A stretch of DNA of 64,000 nt from Takashimella koratensis (lineage: Eukaryota; Basidiomycota; Tremellomycetes; Trichosporonales; Tetragoniomycetaceae), in NCBI GenBank assembly GCA_003116875.1, contig BCKT01000007.1, positions 918,365-982,364 of the forward strand. The letters run 5' to 3'. Below are positions 33,570 to 45,400 of the stretch, one piece after another (within the stretch, counting starts at the first letter, position 1; each line of letters starts with the position of its first letter). Below the pieces are notes generated by a model. It saw only the letters and a program-made list of their open reading frames with translations. It was not told the origin of the DNA and did not search any database. The position numbers and the translations under genes were made by a program.

Positions 33570-36500
33570 CTAAGCCGCGACTCTGCGCTGACCCATGCTC
33601 GTTCCTAATCCGCTGTTGAAACCACGCCCTCGCCCCCTTCCACCACGATACGAACCCCTTGCTCCACCTCTCCGTTCCTGCCTCCCACCCCTCCCTCCAT
33701 CCGCCGCTGCTCCTTCCCTCCTCTCGCCGCGCTCCGCACCCGCCCCGCTGTTCAACTTGACATCGAGCGTCTTTTCGTTCTGCTCAACCATGACAACCGC
33801 CTTGTCCGCGAGCTGCTGCGCGAGTCGCTGGACCTCGGTCTGCTCGACTCGGTGGAAGACAACAACACCGTCGATCTGGTCAAGCGAAGCAGGAAGCTCG
33901 TCGGTGTAGATCATACGAGAGATGGTCGAGGTAACCGATTGCGCAGGGAGGTTGAAGGTGGTAGCGAGGTGGGAGATGGAGAGGGAGGCGTAGTAGGACG
34001 CGTAGGTGAAAAGGTACGTCCGGAGGCCCTCCTCTTGGATTTTCCTGCCGAAGGTCAGCGATCAGGTTGTATTGAGGTAAAAAAAGAAAAGGTGAGATAG
34101 AGATGAGGTAAACACAACAAGACTCACTTTGCAAGGATGTCCTTGACGTCGGCGACGTTGTCGAGCAATGACCAAATCTTGATAGTCAAGATCAAGTCGC
34201 GCGCACGCTCCCACTCGCCAGCCTGGAGTGCTTTGGAGGCCTTGATGATGTGGTCTCGGGTGTTCTCTGGTGGGCCCATGAAAGCCTGTTTGTCCGCGAT
34301 ATCGAGGAGACGCTTGAACGTCTTGCTGGCTACACGTCGGCGCTGCTCGTCGGTCGCAAGCGAGGCGAGCAACGGGATCTCCACGAGCATACACGAGGTC
34401 AAGTAAGCCGCCTCGAGGAGCTCAATGTTGAGGTGCATGTGGAACGGCAAGAGTCGGCGCTTCTCAACCAACTCTTGCTCGGGTGTGAGCTGGCTGTTGA
34501 ATCGTTGAACCGCCTGAGCGAGGAGCTCTTTTTGTCGTTGAGTCGAGAACATCTCGGCCAAGATCGCCTGGCACTCCGGGATGAAACCACGGCGGAAAGC
34601 AGCGAGACCGAGCTGAACGAGGGCCCGGTTGTACATGATCTGAGTGGTGACGTCGGCGTGCTGGATGGTATCTTGCAAGTGCGACATGAGGAGCAAGTCG
34701 CGAGCCTGGTGATACCGCGCGTGCATGGCGTGGTTGAAGATGTGGGATAAGATTGCACGGGCGCGGAGAAGAGGCGCGTCGGACTGGTAGATGTGGACAC
34801 AAAGGAGGTGGATAAGGCCGGAAGCGTCGCGCGACTCGCCAAAGGGAGTGACCGATGATTGCAAGCCGGTAGCGGCCGTGGCCAAGCCAGCCTCGAAGTG
34901 GTCGACGATGGCGTCGGGCTAAAAACACGATTAGGAATGGCGCGAGTGGAAAAAACAAAGCAAGCAATGCTGGATAAACCGAAAGTTGGACATACCTTGG
35001 CGTAAACGTGCTCCAATCGTCTCATGACCGCACGAGCAGTCTGGTCGGCCAAATTCTCGCGCTCGAACAAAACCTGCGTCTTGGCAATCGCAACATACAA
35101 AGGCGCCTCCTCACGCAGGCGCTCAATGTACTCGGTTCCCCGGTCGTGCGCGTCGGTATGTTGCAGCGTCTTTGTGAACTCGTTGTCCAAGTTCTCAAGC
35201 AAGCTAACCATGCTTCCGGCAATCTGCACTTTCTTCGTCTGGCCGTTCTCAACCGACGGCTCACGGTCGACCATGTCGTCGTACTCCTCGACGTTCTCCT
35301 GGACGACGTAGTCCGGGTTCTCGAGAAGGAGAGCGATCAACTGCGTGTACTCCTGCAGACACGAGACCCACGAGTCGTGCGGGATCGAGACGAGGTTGGC
35401 CGAGTAGTCGAGACGGGCAGGGATGAGAGCGAGGAGGACACGGATCTTCTGGTACGTTGTCTCCGAGACTTCGAGGAGTTTTTGGAGAATGCGGATGGTC
35501 TCGGCACGGTCGGTGCTCTATCGCGTATGTTAATGAAACGTATACGAGACAAGGTTGATCGTGGAAGGTAGACTCACCTTGCGACCCCTCTGCTCGAGGA
35601 TCTCTCGAAGAGTCTTAAAGACACCGTCGGCGGTCAAGTTGAGCTGACGACCGCCTCGACCGATAGTGGTAAAGTCGGCATCATCGCCTGCACCTTCCTC
35701 CTGAACACGGGCGACTCGGGGCGCTCGCTGTGCCTTGGGCGCGACGTTCGCCTTGTCGTATGCCTCAGTGTAGGCATCGGCATCCTGTAAAGATTCACAA
35801 AAAAACATCAGATACTTGTCGCTTGCTAGAGAGAAAAACACAACTGACCTCGGTGTAGGCGGTCATGGCACCTTCAAACTCCTTGATCTTCTTCTTGAGC
35901 GTTTGCTTCATCCCGTTGAGCGCCTTTGCCTTGGCCGGGGGCATCTTCTTCGCGGCACTCTTCTCAGCAGACGCGGTATCGTTGATCGACTTGTCGAGCT
36001 CCTCGATGCACTTGAGGAACGCGGGCGGAATGTGGCCCGCAGGCGGGATAGGGGAAGAGAGCATGGAGGTCTGGTGGCGCGTGATGAATCGGAGCAACTT
36101 GTCGAGTTCTGCAAGTGTGTCAGTGGGAAAGGAGGGTGAATAAGACGAAGGAGGCAAGAAGGAAGGCGGGAAAGGGAGCTGGGCTCACCGTTGGAAGCAA
36201 CAACCCAGTCGTTGGCAGCACCGTTGGCATTCTTCGTCGCGTTCTGGATACTGTTGATCGCAGCCTCCATCTCGGCGAATCTGCACTTGGTCAGCTTGTT
36301 TCTGGACGACTACTAAAAGCTGAACCCACCGCTTGTCTTTGGCACTGAGCACGCGGACTTTTTCCTCGTCGTCCGACTCTTCCTCTGACGAGTCGGCGCC
36401 GACCAAGAACCGGCTGGCCTTAGTTGCCTATTCCAATGTCAGTATGCTTTCTACCTGTGTTCCCCTCCTTCTCTCTTCACTCAGCTCTGTCCACCGCCGC

Positions 36501-36766
36501 ACCCCTCCGTCTCCAGCTCCATGTTTTATTCCCTTGACACTCACGCGACGCTCGTCCTCGTTATCCTCATCATCATGATCTTCGTCACTCATCTCCTCCT
36601 CCTCCTCGGAGCTCTCATCGTCCTCATCGTCGGACCGAAGGAACATGGACGCCTTGTTCTTAGCCGGGCGCGACTGCTGCTCCTCCTCCTCATCGGAGAC
36701 GAGGGACTCCTCGGACTCGGAGTCGGACTCGGAGTCGGATCCACCGAGCTTGGCGAAGAAAGACAT
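33570..36766 (-). CDS. NIP1: Translation initiation factor eIF3 subunit c
   Basis: Core eIF3 subunit that docks eIF1, eIF5 and the 40S ribosome. The start [20 protein letters not shown] is typical, followed by a long Asp/Glu/Ser acidic N-tail. The helical middle has [40 protein letters not shown] and [12 protein letters not shown]. Family blocks [37 protein letters not shown] and [20 protein letters not shown] precede the PCI domain ([20 protein letters not shown]). An RGG-rich tail ends at 33570. About seven introns. Length is about 900 residues, as expected. The GAGTCGGACTCGGAGTCGGA repeat coding for the acidic head is near-perfect at the DNA level. Confidence 0.93.
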
Positions 36767-37224
36767 ATTGAAGGTTTGGGTTGAAATGTAAACTGTTGGT
36801 GTTGTGCGCTAGGGCTTTTGGGGGTGCGGGATGTCGAGCTAGGCAGTGGACGGGGCGGACGAAGGGTGGGCGTCTGCGCTGTCGCGAGTGTCGAGGTGGG
36901 GTCCGGAAGGGTGAGAGATGGTGGTCCCTATGCTCGATGAGAACAATGAGGTGGATGAAGTTGGATGTGACCGGTCGAAAAAACGAAAAAAAGCTGAAAT
37001 CGACGAGAACAATGAAGCACCGCGTGACTTGGGCAAAAGTGCCACATCGGGGGACACACCCTTCCCCATACAAATATAACGCCGGATATCCCCGCAGGTC
37101 GTGTGGCACGCGAGGACGTGAACGGTAAATGACAGCAGCCCAGTAAAGTTGGATCACTGAGATGTTGAGCTATACATCAGGTCCCTATGCTATGCTAATG
37201 CTGGTATCTCCATGTTCACAGCTA
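36767..37224. other. Intergenic: eIF3c 5' flank and COQ8 3' flank
   Basis: No gene. Small ORFs overlap in all frames without conserved motifs. This should contain the eIF3c promoter and the COQ8 3' UTR. Confidence 0.5.
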
Positions 37225-39745
37225 CTAAACACTTCCGGCTGCAGCCTCAACCTTGCTCTCCTCTTCCCCGGATTCAACGCCAGCCCCCAACACCTCGGGG
37301 CCCTCCTTGTACCCTCCCACAACATCCTCCCACAACCTGCCACAATCCACATTCGCGCCCAACTTGGCGCACATGAGGAACGCGCCGCTCAGCTTGCGGT
37401 TCAGCGAGTACGTCTCAGGCGGGGGAGGTGTGAGCCGATGTTGAAGCATGATCGGGATCAGCTTGCGCACCGAATCGGTGATGGTTTGATTGGCAAAAGC
37501 GTAGATACCCCGGTGTCGGAAGGGGCCTAAGTACAAAATTATATCAGTTGCGTTGTCTTCTCCAATTGCATTTAGACGTGTAAACTCACTCGCGAGAAGA
37601 GACATCGATTCAAGGTGGGCATTCAACATGATCTCCTCCTCATCGCCCGTCAAATATCCCAGACTCTCACTCTCCGTCTTCATCGCGACCCGATCATCTC
37701 GCAACGCAGCAGACAAGAGTCGATACCACCCGTCCATAAACTCTTTCGTGTACTCTCGGGACGCGCCGAAATCAATGAGTTGGAGATGGTTTCGGTCAGA
37801 GTCGTAGAGGAAGTTGGCCCAATTAGGGTCGGTCTGCATGAATCGGAACTGGAAGAGTTCTTGCAGACATAGCCGGAGGACACTTTCACCAATCTAAAAG
37901 ACGGGTTGGTGTCAGCAGTGCCCAGAAACATGACAGATCTCACTCAATGAGACAATCATCGAGTGAACCATCACCTACCTTGTCCCTCGTCTCTTGCGAC
38001 ATGTGTTTCATTTTACTCAACGGTTTCCCACTCATCCACTCAGTCGTCAACACCTTGCCCGTCGTTGCCTCTTGCACCACTCTCGGGACTTTAAAGAACG
38101 CATCATCCTTCAGATACTCTCCAAACTTCCTCCCTGCCTGACCCTCGCGAACATAATCACACTCGTCCTCGAGCTCACGGCGCATCACTGCGATTGTGTT
38201 TTGTAGGTACAGGCCCTTGGGGAGGACTGCAGACCCGCGGAGGAGAAGAGAGAGGTTGGCGAGGTCAGAGTTGATTGAGGACGAGACACCGGGGAATTGA
38301 ATCTTCACGGCAACCTCAGTCCCGTCCTCGGCGAGAGTGGCGCGGTGTACCTGGCCGATAGAGGCAGAGGCAATAGGGGTACGGTCGAAAGTGGAGAATA
38401 GGGATTCCCATTCGGCGCCTAGCTCGGTACTGAGTACTTTCTGCGAAGGTGGTGTGACGTGAGTTTGACTCTTCCATCACGGAGACAGGCAGCTCACCTC
38501 CATTTGCCATTCTGGCATGTAGTTTGCATGCGCTTGAACTTGTTGCAGCACTCGCTCGATCTCAGGTGGGAGCATTGTGTTATCTGAATATCATGACACC
38601 AGCACCGCGTAATCAGCTTTGGCCGAGAAAGGCAGTGAAGGGGAAAAAGTCGACCCACCTTGTATACTCATAAATTGTCCAAGCTTGAGCGCGGCCCCCC
38701 TCATCCTTCCGAGGGTCGCCACAAGCCGTCGTACGTTTGCATCACTCATGAACACGCTTCCTGTCCCTCCACTCCCCGTGGAGCGGCGAATCGACTCTGA
38801 TGCCGCGCCCCAGGACAGCGATGCGGCGAGGGCTATACCAACCTGTCAGCAACTCTACCACGTGTTCGACTTTGACGACTTGGTATGCAGTATGGGCCTA
38901 CTCACAACCATAATGGAACAGTCTACCGATTCTCGATGACGGCACTGTTGACGCTCGCAGGACTACAGGGATCTACTTCGCTGTCAGCTACCACAAAACT
39001 CCATCCAATCTCATCGTTCTCTACTCACCTCGTCATCTGTCTCCTCGATCAGCTTCGCCTCGGCACCTGGGACAGACGACATATCCACTGCTGCCGAGGG
39101 CAGTATCACATCCTTCTCTTCCATTGACAGCTGTTCCACTGAGTCTGACGCTGTCGTATCCGCTATTGGCGGTTCCGGCGTTGACGGAGCGGTGGTCGAC
39201 ATTGGTGCAGGCGGAACCTCGACGCTCGCCTCGTCGGCGGCTGAAGGAAGTCGGGGCGGGGGTAAGTCCGCCGACTCTGGCCATATCTCCCCTGACCTCT
39301 CGGTAAACTCTGCCCTCTCCTCTTTCAGAACAGACTCGACAGACTCCACCCTCTCTCCGGGCTTATCATCATCCAGCGCTCGTTGGAACCCAGGACTGAA
39401 CGCGGCTGTCTGTCGTAAATCGCTCGATCGTTCAGTCTCAATCGATCGACCTTGCGTTCGCTCTTTCTCTCCCAGGCTTGGCGCAGTTGGATTGACGTCC
39501 AAGACCTGTTCTAATGGGACTCGCTGAGCGACTTCCGGTGTTGGTGTTGGCGAGGGCCAAGAGAACGCAGTGTTCTCATGAACCGCCTCAGTGTTGACAG
39601 CTGTTGTCGTGGCTCGTCCTTTGCCTTTAGATTGAAGCGAATGCGACCCTGCAGCGAGAGCAGCCTCTTCGACCTGGATAGCAGCGGCGCGAGATAGAAC
39701 TCTCAGTGCTGCCGAGAGCAACACGGCGCTTGGTGGTGCTGCCAT
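37225..39745 (-). CDS. COQ8: ABC1/COQ8 atypical kinase, coenzyme Q biosynthesis
   Basis: Mitochondrial UbiB-family ATPase/kinase that supports the CoQ synthome. The start MAAPPSAVLLSAALRVLSRA is at 39745; an in-frame upstream ATG at 39817 is less likely. The family KxGQ motif reads ALKLGQFMSIQ. The Ala-rich loop ASASIGQVHRA and the VAIK-type lysine in TEVAVKIQFPG follow. The catalytic loop is MQTDPNWANFLYD and the metal motif LIDFGASREY. Unusual is a region of about 230 residues, Ser/Pro/Glu-rich, between the N-terminus and the KxGQ exon. About six introns. Length is about 700 residues, longer than yeast Coq8 because of that region. The promoter is shared with HEM13. Confidence 0.9.
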
Positions 39746-40188
39746 GTTGAGCAGTCGAGCGTACGAGCAATCGAGTAGCGAGTAGGGATGAAGAGAGTTG
39801 TGCTGGCAGAGAGACACTGCTGCTGGCCAGATTGGACTTTTCAGATCGATGGGTCAAGAACGGAGATCGGGCAGTGTCCGTCGGCACCGTAGCCGTAGCC
39901 CCGAGTCGCCTTTCGGCATCGGGTCAAGCCGCAGAAAGAAATCAGAAATCAAAGAGTTCATCTACCCTCTTCACTATCTCTAAACAGCGAACAGCGGGCA
40001 GCATCGCAAACAGACACCGTGCATACCACAGCCGTCGAGCGTATCGTCTCATTCCGATCAAGGAATAGTGCTCCGCCTAGTTCCGACCTTCCTCTCTCCC
40101 CCGCGCCGGCCGTTGTTCTTCCATAAACACAGACGATCTCGCCTCGACATTGCTTCTTCCCCCCCAGTCCCCATCGGCATCCGTCACA
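39746..40188. promoter_or_regulatory. Bidirectional promoter region between COQ8 and HEM13
   Basis: 443 bp separate two divergent start codons, so it must carry both 5' flanks. C/T-rich leader sequence precedes the HEM13 ATG (40080-40185). I see no convincing TATA or heme-responsive motif. Confidence 0.55.
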
Positions 40189-41937
40189 ATGTTTGCCCGC
40201 TCAGCTATGCGACAATGTACTCGTCGAGCGCTCAGCAATAGCATCGCTCGCCCATCTACTTGCTTCCAACAGCCTCTTGGTAAGTCTCACTCTCCTCTGC
40301 TGACCCTCTCCCTAAGGCCCACCGCCCACCCCTCCTGTTTCCTCGCTCAGCGTCAGGTCTCATTATGACGCACCTAACCACCTCAGCTCGGTTGCTCTCC
40401 ACATCCCCGTCCAAACCTAGCTCAAGCGCTGGTTCCGGATCCTCTTCATCCTCCTCATCGAGCCTAAAGTACCCACTCGTCTCGACTTTTGTGGGGACGA
40501 TGTTGGGTACTATCATCTACCGTACATGGCAGGATACCACCCAGAATTTGAGCGTGAGTCTAGGATACCTGAGCATGCAAAGGGGTTGGAAGTTGCAGTT
40601 GGATTGATGGTGTAATTAGGAAGTCAAGTGTGATGGCGCACCGGCGGTGCAGGCGGTCGAGACGCTTGGACGGAGCTGGGAACCTATCGAGGCGCTTGAG
40701 CAGGACGACCCCAAGGTGAGTAGACTAGATTGTTCAGCAGACCACCCCCCTAGCCTCCGTCTCCACCATGGTTCACCTCCTTGAATCGAAAGCCTCCCTT
40801 CTCCCACGCTGACTTATACAGAACCCCATGCGAATCCGTATGGCCACTTGGGTGAAAAACCTACAAGATCACATCGTTAACACTCTCGAAGCGATCGAGA
40901 ATTCTGCGGAACCCAACACCTACTCGCCTTCCCCCTCCTCTCCCAAATTCCTGCGTGACCACTGGATCCGTTCTCAGGGAGGGGAGGGATCTTCCTGCGT
41001 CCTCTCGGGCGGCAGGGTCTTTGAGAAAGCCGGAGTCAACGTCTCGATCGTACACGGTAACCTCCCCCCTGCCGCTCAGAAACAAATGCGAGCGGACCAC
41101 GCATCGATGCCTGAACCAAAAGAATCGTTACCTTTCTTTGCGACCGGTTTGTCAATCGTGATTCATCCTAGGAACCCACATGCTCCAACTTGTCACCTAA
41201 ACTACAGGTACTTTGAGGTCGACGACCCGTCTAATCCCGGTGGTGAACCGCTCGCTTGGTGGTTTGGAGGAGGGACGGATCTCACCCCTTCGTACTTGTA
41301 CGAAGACGACGCTACTTTCTTCCACACGACGATCAAGGAAGCCTGCGATACACACCACCCTTCTTATTACCCCGAATACAAGAAATGGTGCGACAAGTAT
41401 TTTTACCTCCCGCATCGACAGGAAACCCGGGGAGTCGGTGGGATCTTCTTTGATGACTTGACGACGAGTTCGGCTATCCATGCGGGCGGGAAAGATGGGA
41501 AGGGGGCGGCACCGAGTCGAGATGAGATTTTCGAATTTGTGAAATCGGCAAGTTCAGCGTTCTTGCCTGCGTACGTACCACTAGTTAGAAGGAGGATGTA
41601 CCAGCCCTGGAGCGATGAGGAGAGGAGGTGGCAGTTGTTGAGAAGAGGGAGGTACGTAGAGTTCAACCTCGTTTATGACCGAGGGACGAAGTTTGGTCTC
41701 ATGACTCCCGGCGCAAGGATCGAGAGTATCCTCATGAGGTGAGTAAACAGAGTTTGTACCTCAATCCCTGTTAGTTTCAAAAGTAGATGAAGAGACAATT
41801 TGGGCTTCGCTGATATACACTTCAGTCTGCCCGAGACAGCTCGGTGGGAGTACATGACCGAAATGGGCGCTCCCGGCTCGGGGACACGAGAAGAGAAACT
41901 CGTCGAGGTTCTCAAGAAACCGCGCGACTGGGCTTGA
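40189..41937 (+). CDS. HEM13: Coproporphyrinogen III oxidase
   Basis: Oxygen-dependent step of heme synthesis: coproporphyrinogen III to protoporphyrinogen IX. Two short 5' exons encode a basic Arg/Ser-rich presequence (MFARSAMRQCTRRALSNSIA) and a Ser-run, then a hydrophobic segment, FVGTMLGTIIY. The enzyme proper has MRIRMATWVKNLQDHI, NVSIVHGNLPPAA, WWFGGGTDLTPSYLYEDDA, HRQETRGVGGIFFDDL, EFNLVYDRGTKFGL and the terminal SLPETARWEYM. All signature blocks are intact. The last exon is joined through a GTGAGT/TTCAG intron; stop at 41937. The targeting sequence implies a mitochondrial intermembrane-space location as in animals, whereas the budding-yeast enzyme is cytosolic. Length is about 450 residues. 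Confidence 0.94.
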
Positions 41938-42474
41938 GTTAGGCGCTGGGCTTGAGCTATTTACAAATTGAATATGCCGGTCTTCTTCCCGAGTTGTCTC
42001 CGATTGAAACTCGGCCTTCGTATACCTGGCGTTAACTCTTTATTCTTTACTCGATTTCAACTACGTAGCCTTTTTGTGATTCGAGTCATTAGCATAGCAT
42101 TACATGTGTCCAGTTGTTGGAATGGACAAGACCGATGCATTCGCCTCTCATCTTGCCTCGAGACATCGAAAACGAATATGATCCATGCCAATTTGTACTG
42201 TACTTGAGTCCATCCTCTCTTCTGAATTGATGGAAAAAGGACGCTTGACGCGATTCAGAACAAACAAACGGGATAAGAATGCACGAGTCTGACCACCAAA
42301 CAGACTGTCAATAGTACTGTAAAAGCTGCAAGTCCGAAACCTAGAGGTGATGGTACAACAAGAAAAGCGAGAACAAGCTGAGAGTCCATCCAAGACAATA
42401 AAGAGCGCAGACCTCTTCTGCGAGCCAATAAGAACCCTTGAGAACCAGAGAGCAACGACCAGGCGACTAGGCAG
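41938..42474. other. Convergent intergenic region between HEM13 and SMC4
   Basis: 3' flanks of two converging genes. A near-repeat, GCGCTGGGCTTGAG-like, directly follows the HEM13 stop. No gene. Confidence 0.55.
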
Positions 42475-45400
42475 CTAGGCGACTACCCGATACGCAGTGG
42501 ACGGCGTCGGTGTGGGTCGAGCTTTATCACCAGGCATAGGTGTTCGTAAGTCGTTCATCGTTCCTAATGGACGAGGCACACGAGCGACGGCCTGAGTCTT
42601 GAGGTCGCGATTATCGATTGCGATACTCTTGGTGCACTACGAGGGTTTAGCCAAGCACAAAATGAGGATGACGGACGAGTATCAATCAACACTCTTAGGA
42701 AAAGACTAGTAGAGAGAGGGGGGGAGGGAGGGAGGAGTACTCACGTTGGAGGTCTTGTAAATCCCGACCAGGCGGTGAGCGAGCTCGAACATGTCGTTTC
42801 GAAGCGAGATGACAATACTATTAAAAATCAGCTTTCCTTTCCTCTTTCCCCACCCTTCCGCTCATAACTCTTCATCCCATCGAAGCCTGTAGTCACGGTT
42901 GATACGCACAACTGAGCTGCCTGGGTCTTGGACTGAATATAGTTTGCCACGATGGAAACGTTTTTGAAATCGAGTGCGGCATCAATCTCATCCATAAAGT
43001 AGAGCGGCGTGGGCTTAAACATGGTATCAGTCAACCCATCAAGATGTAAACGCCAGACGTGAATGGAATCCATTTGTTTTCGACAACGATGGAAGATCGG
43101 TTGTACTCACCTTGAAAACGTGAAGGGCAAAGACAAGCGCCAAGGACGCGAGGGTTTTCTCACCACCTGACAAGTTGGCGATAGGTCTCCAGCTCTTCTT
43201 GGGCGGCATGATGGATAGAACGACACCTTCTGAGAAAGGGTCCATTGTATCTACCAATTCGATCTCGGCGTTTCCGCCCATTGTGATCATCTGCAGTCTA
43301 TCAGCCTGCCGTTCCCCATCTCACCATCTCAACTTTTATTTCCAAAACTCACTTGGTACATTTCCTTCAATTTCGAGCTGATCGCCGAAAACCCAGCCAT
43401 GAACTCGTCCAATCGAACTTTGCGCAATTCATCATATCGTTTCTTTGCCGAATCTCGCTGAGTAGAAACTGATTCCAAGTCCTTGGCACGGTCAAGGAAC
43501 TCGGCTTCGCGTTTACGATATTCGGCGAGAACGTTGAGGTTGGGTTTGGCCTTCGCGATCTCCTCTGTTGGCGGGAACGAGGCGATACGTGAACGAAATC
43601 ATGACAATGGATTGTTTAGTGGGAGTTGGAAATGACACGTCAGCATCCATGCACTTCGAATGGTGTATCCCCAATTCGCAGGCCTAGACCCACCTTCAAG
43701 CTCGGTAATCTCGGCATTGAGGATATCCTTGTCGACACTGAGCAGTTCGTCGGGACTGTACTCGACCAACTCCATCGAATCAGTCTTTGATCTCTTCTTC
43801 TTTGGTTGCTCGGTCTCCTCGGTTTCCTCATTCTCCTCCTTGTCCTCGGCTTCGCCGTCTTGACCCTCGTTGATCGGGCGTTCCTTGGTCGCCTCGGCAT
43901 CGTCTTCGTCCTCCTCTTCCTCGCTACGCAAAGTCAACAAACGCCTCAGCCCCCAGAACCACCACTAAAGCCAGTGATATCGACGACCAGTACATTCTAC
44001 TTACTCGACATAGACCAGTTCGAGCTCTTCGTGGCGACGCTTCCAGTGCTTGTGCTTGTCCTTGCTGTCTTTCTGAACACGTACGTTGTCCTCGATCTTT
44101 TGCTTGATATCCATCTATTCGAGCCACCAGTCAGCTTTTGTTATTTTCTTTCTCTACACCAACCCCCACCCGGTCCTGCTTTGTCGCCCTCACTCACCTC
44201 GGTCTTGCGGAACGTGTTGATATCTGCCAATTTCTCGTCCAACTCGGCTTTCGACTGCCCCAGCGCCTCCTGGACATCCGAGCTCGCGTCTTGCGCCTCT
44301 TGGACTTTCTCCCTGATCACCGCCAAGTCCCCTGAACACGCCTGAAGATCACCTTCAACGACCTCCAACTCTTCCTCCACTTCCGCCAACTTCTCCTTAT
44401 TCGACTCGATACTCTTCCCCAGCTTCTCCGCGTCACGTTCAGCTTTGGCCTGGCCGACCTCGGCTTTGGTGATTGCTTCATTAGCGAGATCGAGGAGCCC
44501 CTTGGTAGTCGAGACCTTGGACTGGATCGCACGGAGTTTCACACCTCCAACTTCGAGAATCTTGTTTTGAAGCTCTTTGATCTGTTCACTGATCACGCTC
44601 GATTTCTCCTTCAACTTGCCGACTTCGGTAGTAAGCGACGCGATCTCCGTATCGAGAACTTTGATACGTTTCTCGTCCTCTGCATCAGGCTTGCTCTGTG
44701 ACTTGAGTTCGGCGAGTCGTTTCTCAGCTTCCGCGATCCGCTTCGCACCAGTCTGCACATCAAGTTCGATCTTCTCCATCGCAATCTCGATCTCGGGCAA
44801 CCTCTTCTTCAGCTGTGCAAGCTCAGTCTCGGCGGTTCGTTTTTGAGCCTGGAACGATGCGAATTCTTCCTCGGCCGCGGCGCTTTCTTTTTCGTATCGC
44901 GCAACGACTTCGGGCTCAAGTTTATCGGCAGCAAATTTGGAGCTCATTCCACCTCGCGAGACCTTGGCGCCTCCACCGGACATGGTACCCGAGGGGTCGA
45001 TGAGCTGACCGGCGAGAGTGACCACGCGCCACCGCTTCTTGCCGTACCCGATTCGTTGGGCCTGAGTCAAGTCCTCCGCGACGAGGGTGTTGAAGACGCC
45101 CTTGTAGAAGGCCGGAGCAAACCGCGGGTCCTTGGGCTTGATGAGATCAAACAACCGTGGGACGCCCTCGGGAGTCTCGATGGGTCCAAGGTCACGAGGT
45201 GGGAGTTTCTCAAGAACCATGAATGACGCGCGACCGACGTTGCCTTTACGCAGGTGCTCGATGCACGCCTGGCCTTGCTCGACAGTGTCCACGACGAGGT
45301 TGTTGAGCGCACTGCAGGCAGTAGTCACTGCCACGTCGTACTTGTCGTCAATGACACCGAGGTCGCCCAATCGGCCCTACTGGTCAGCTCTATCCCAAAC

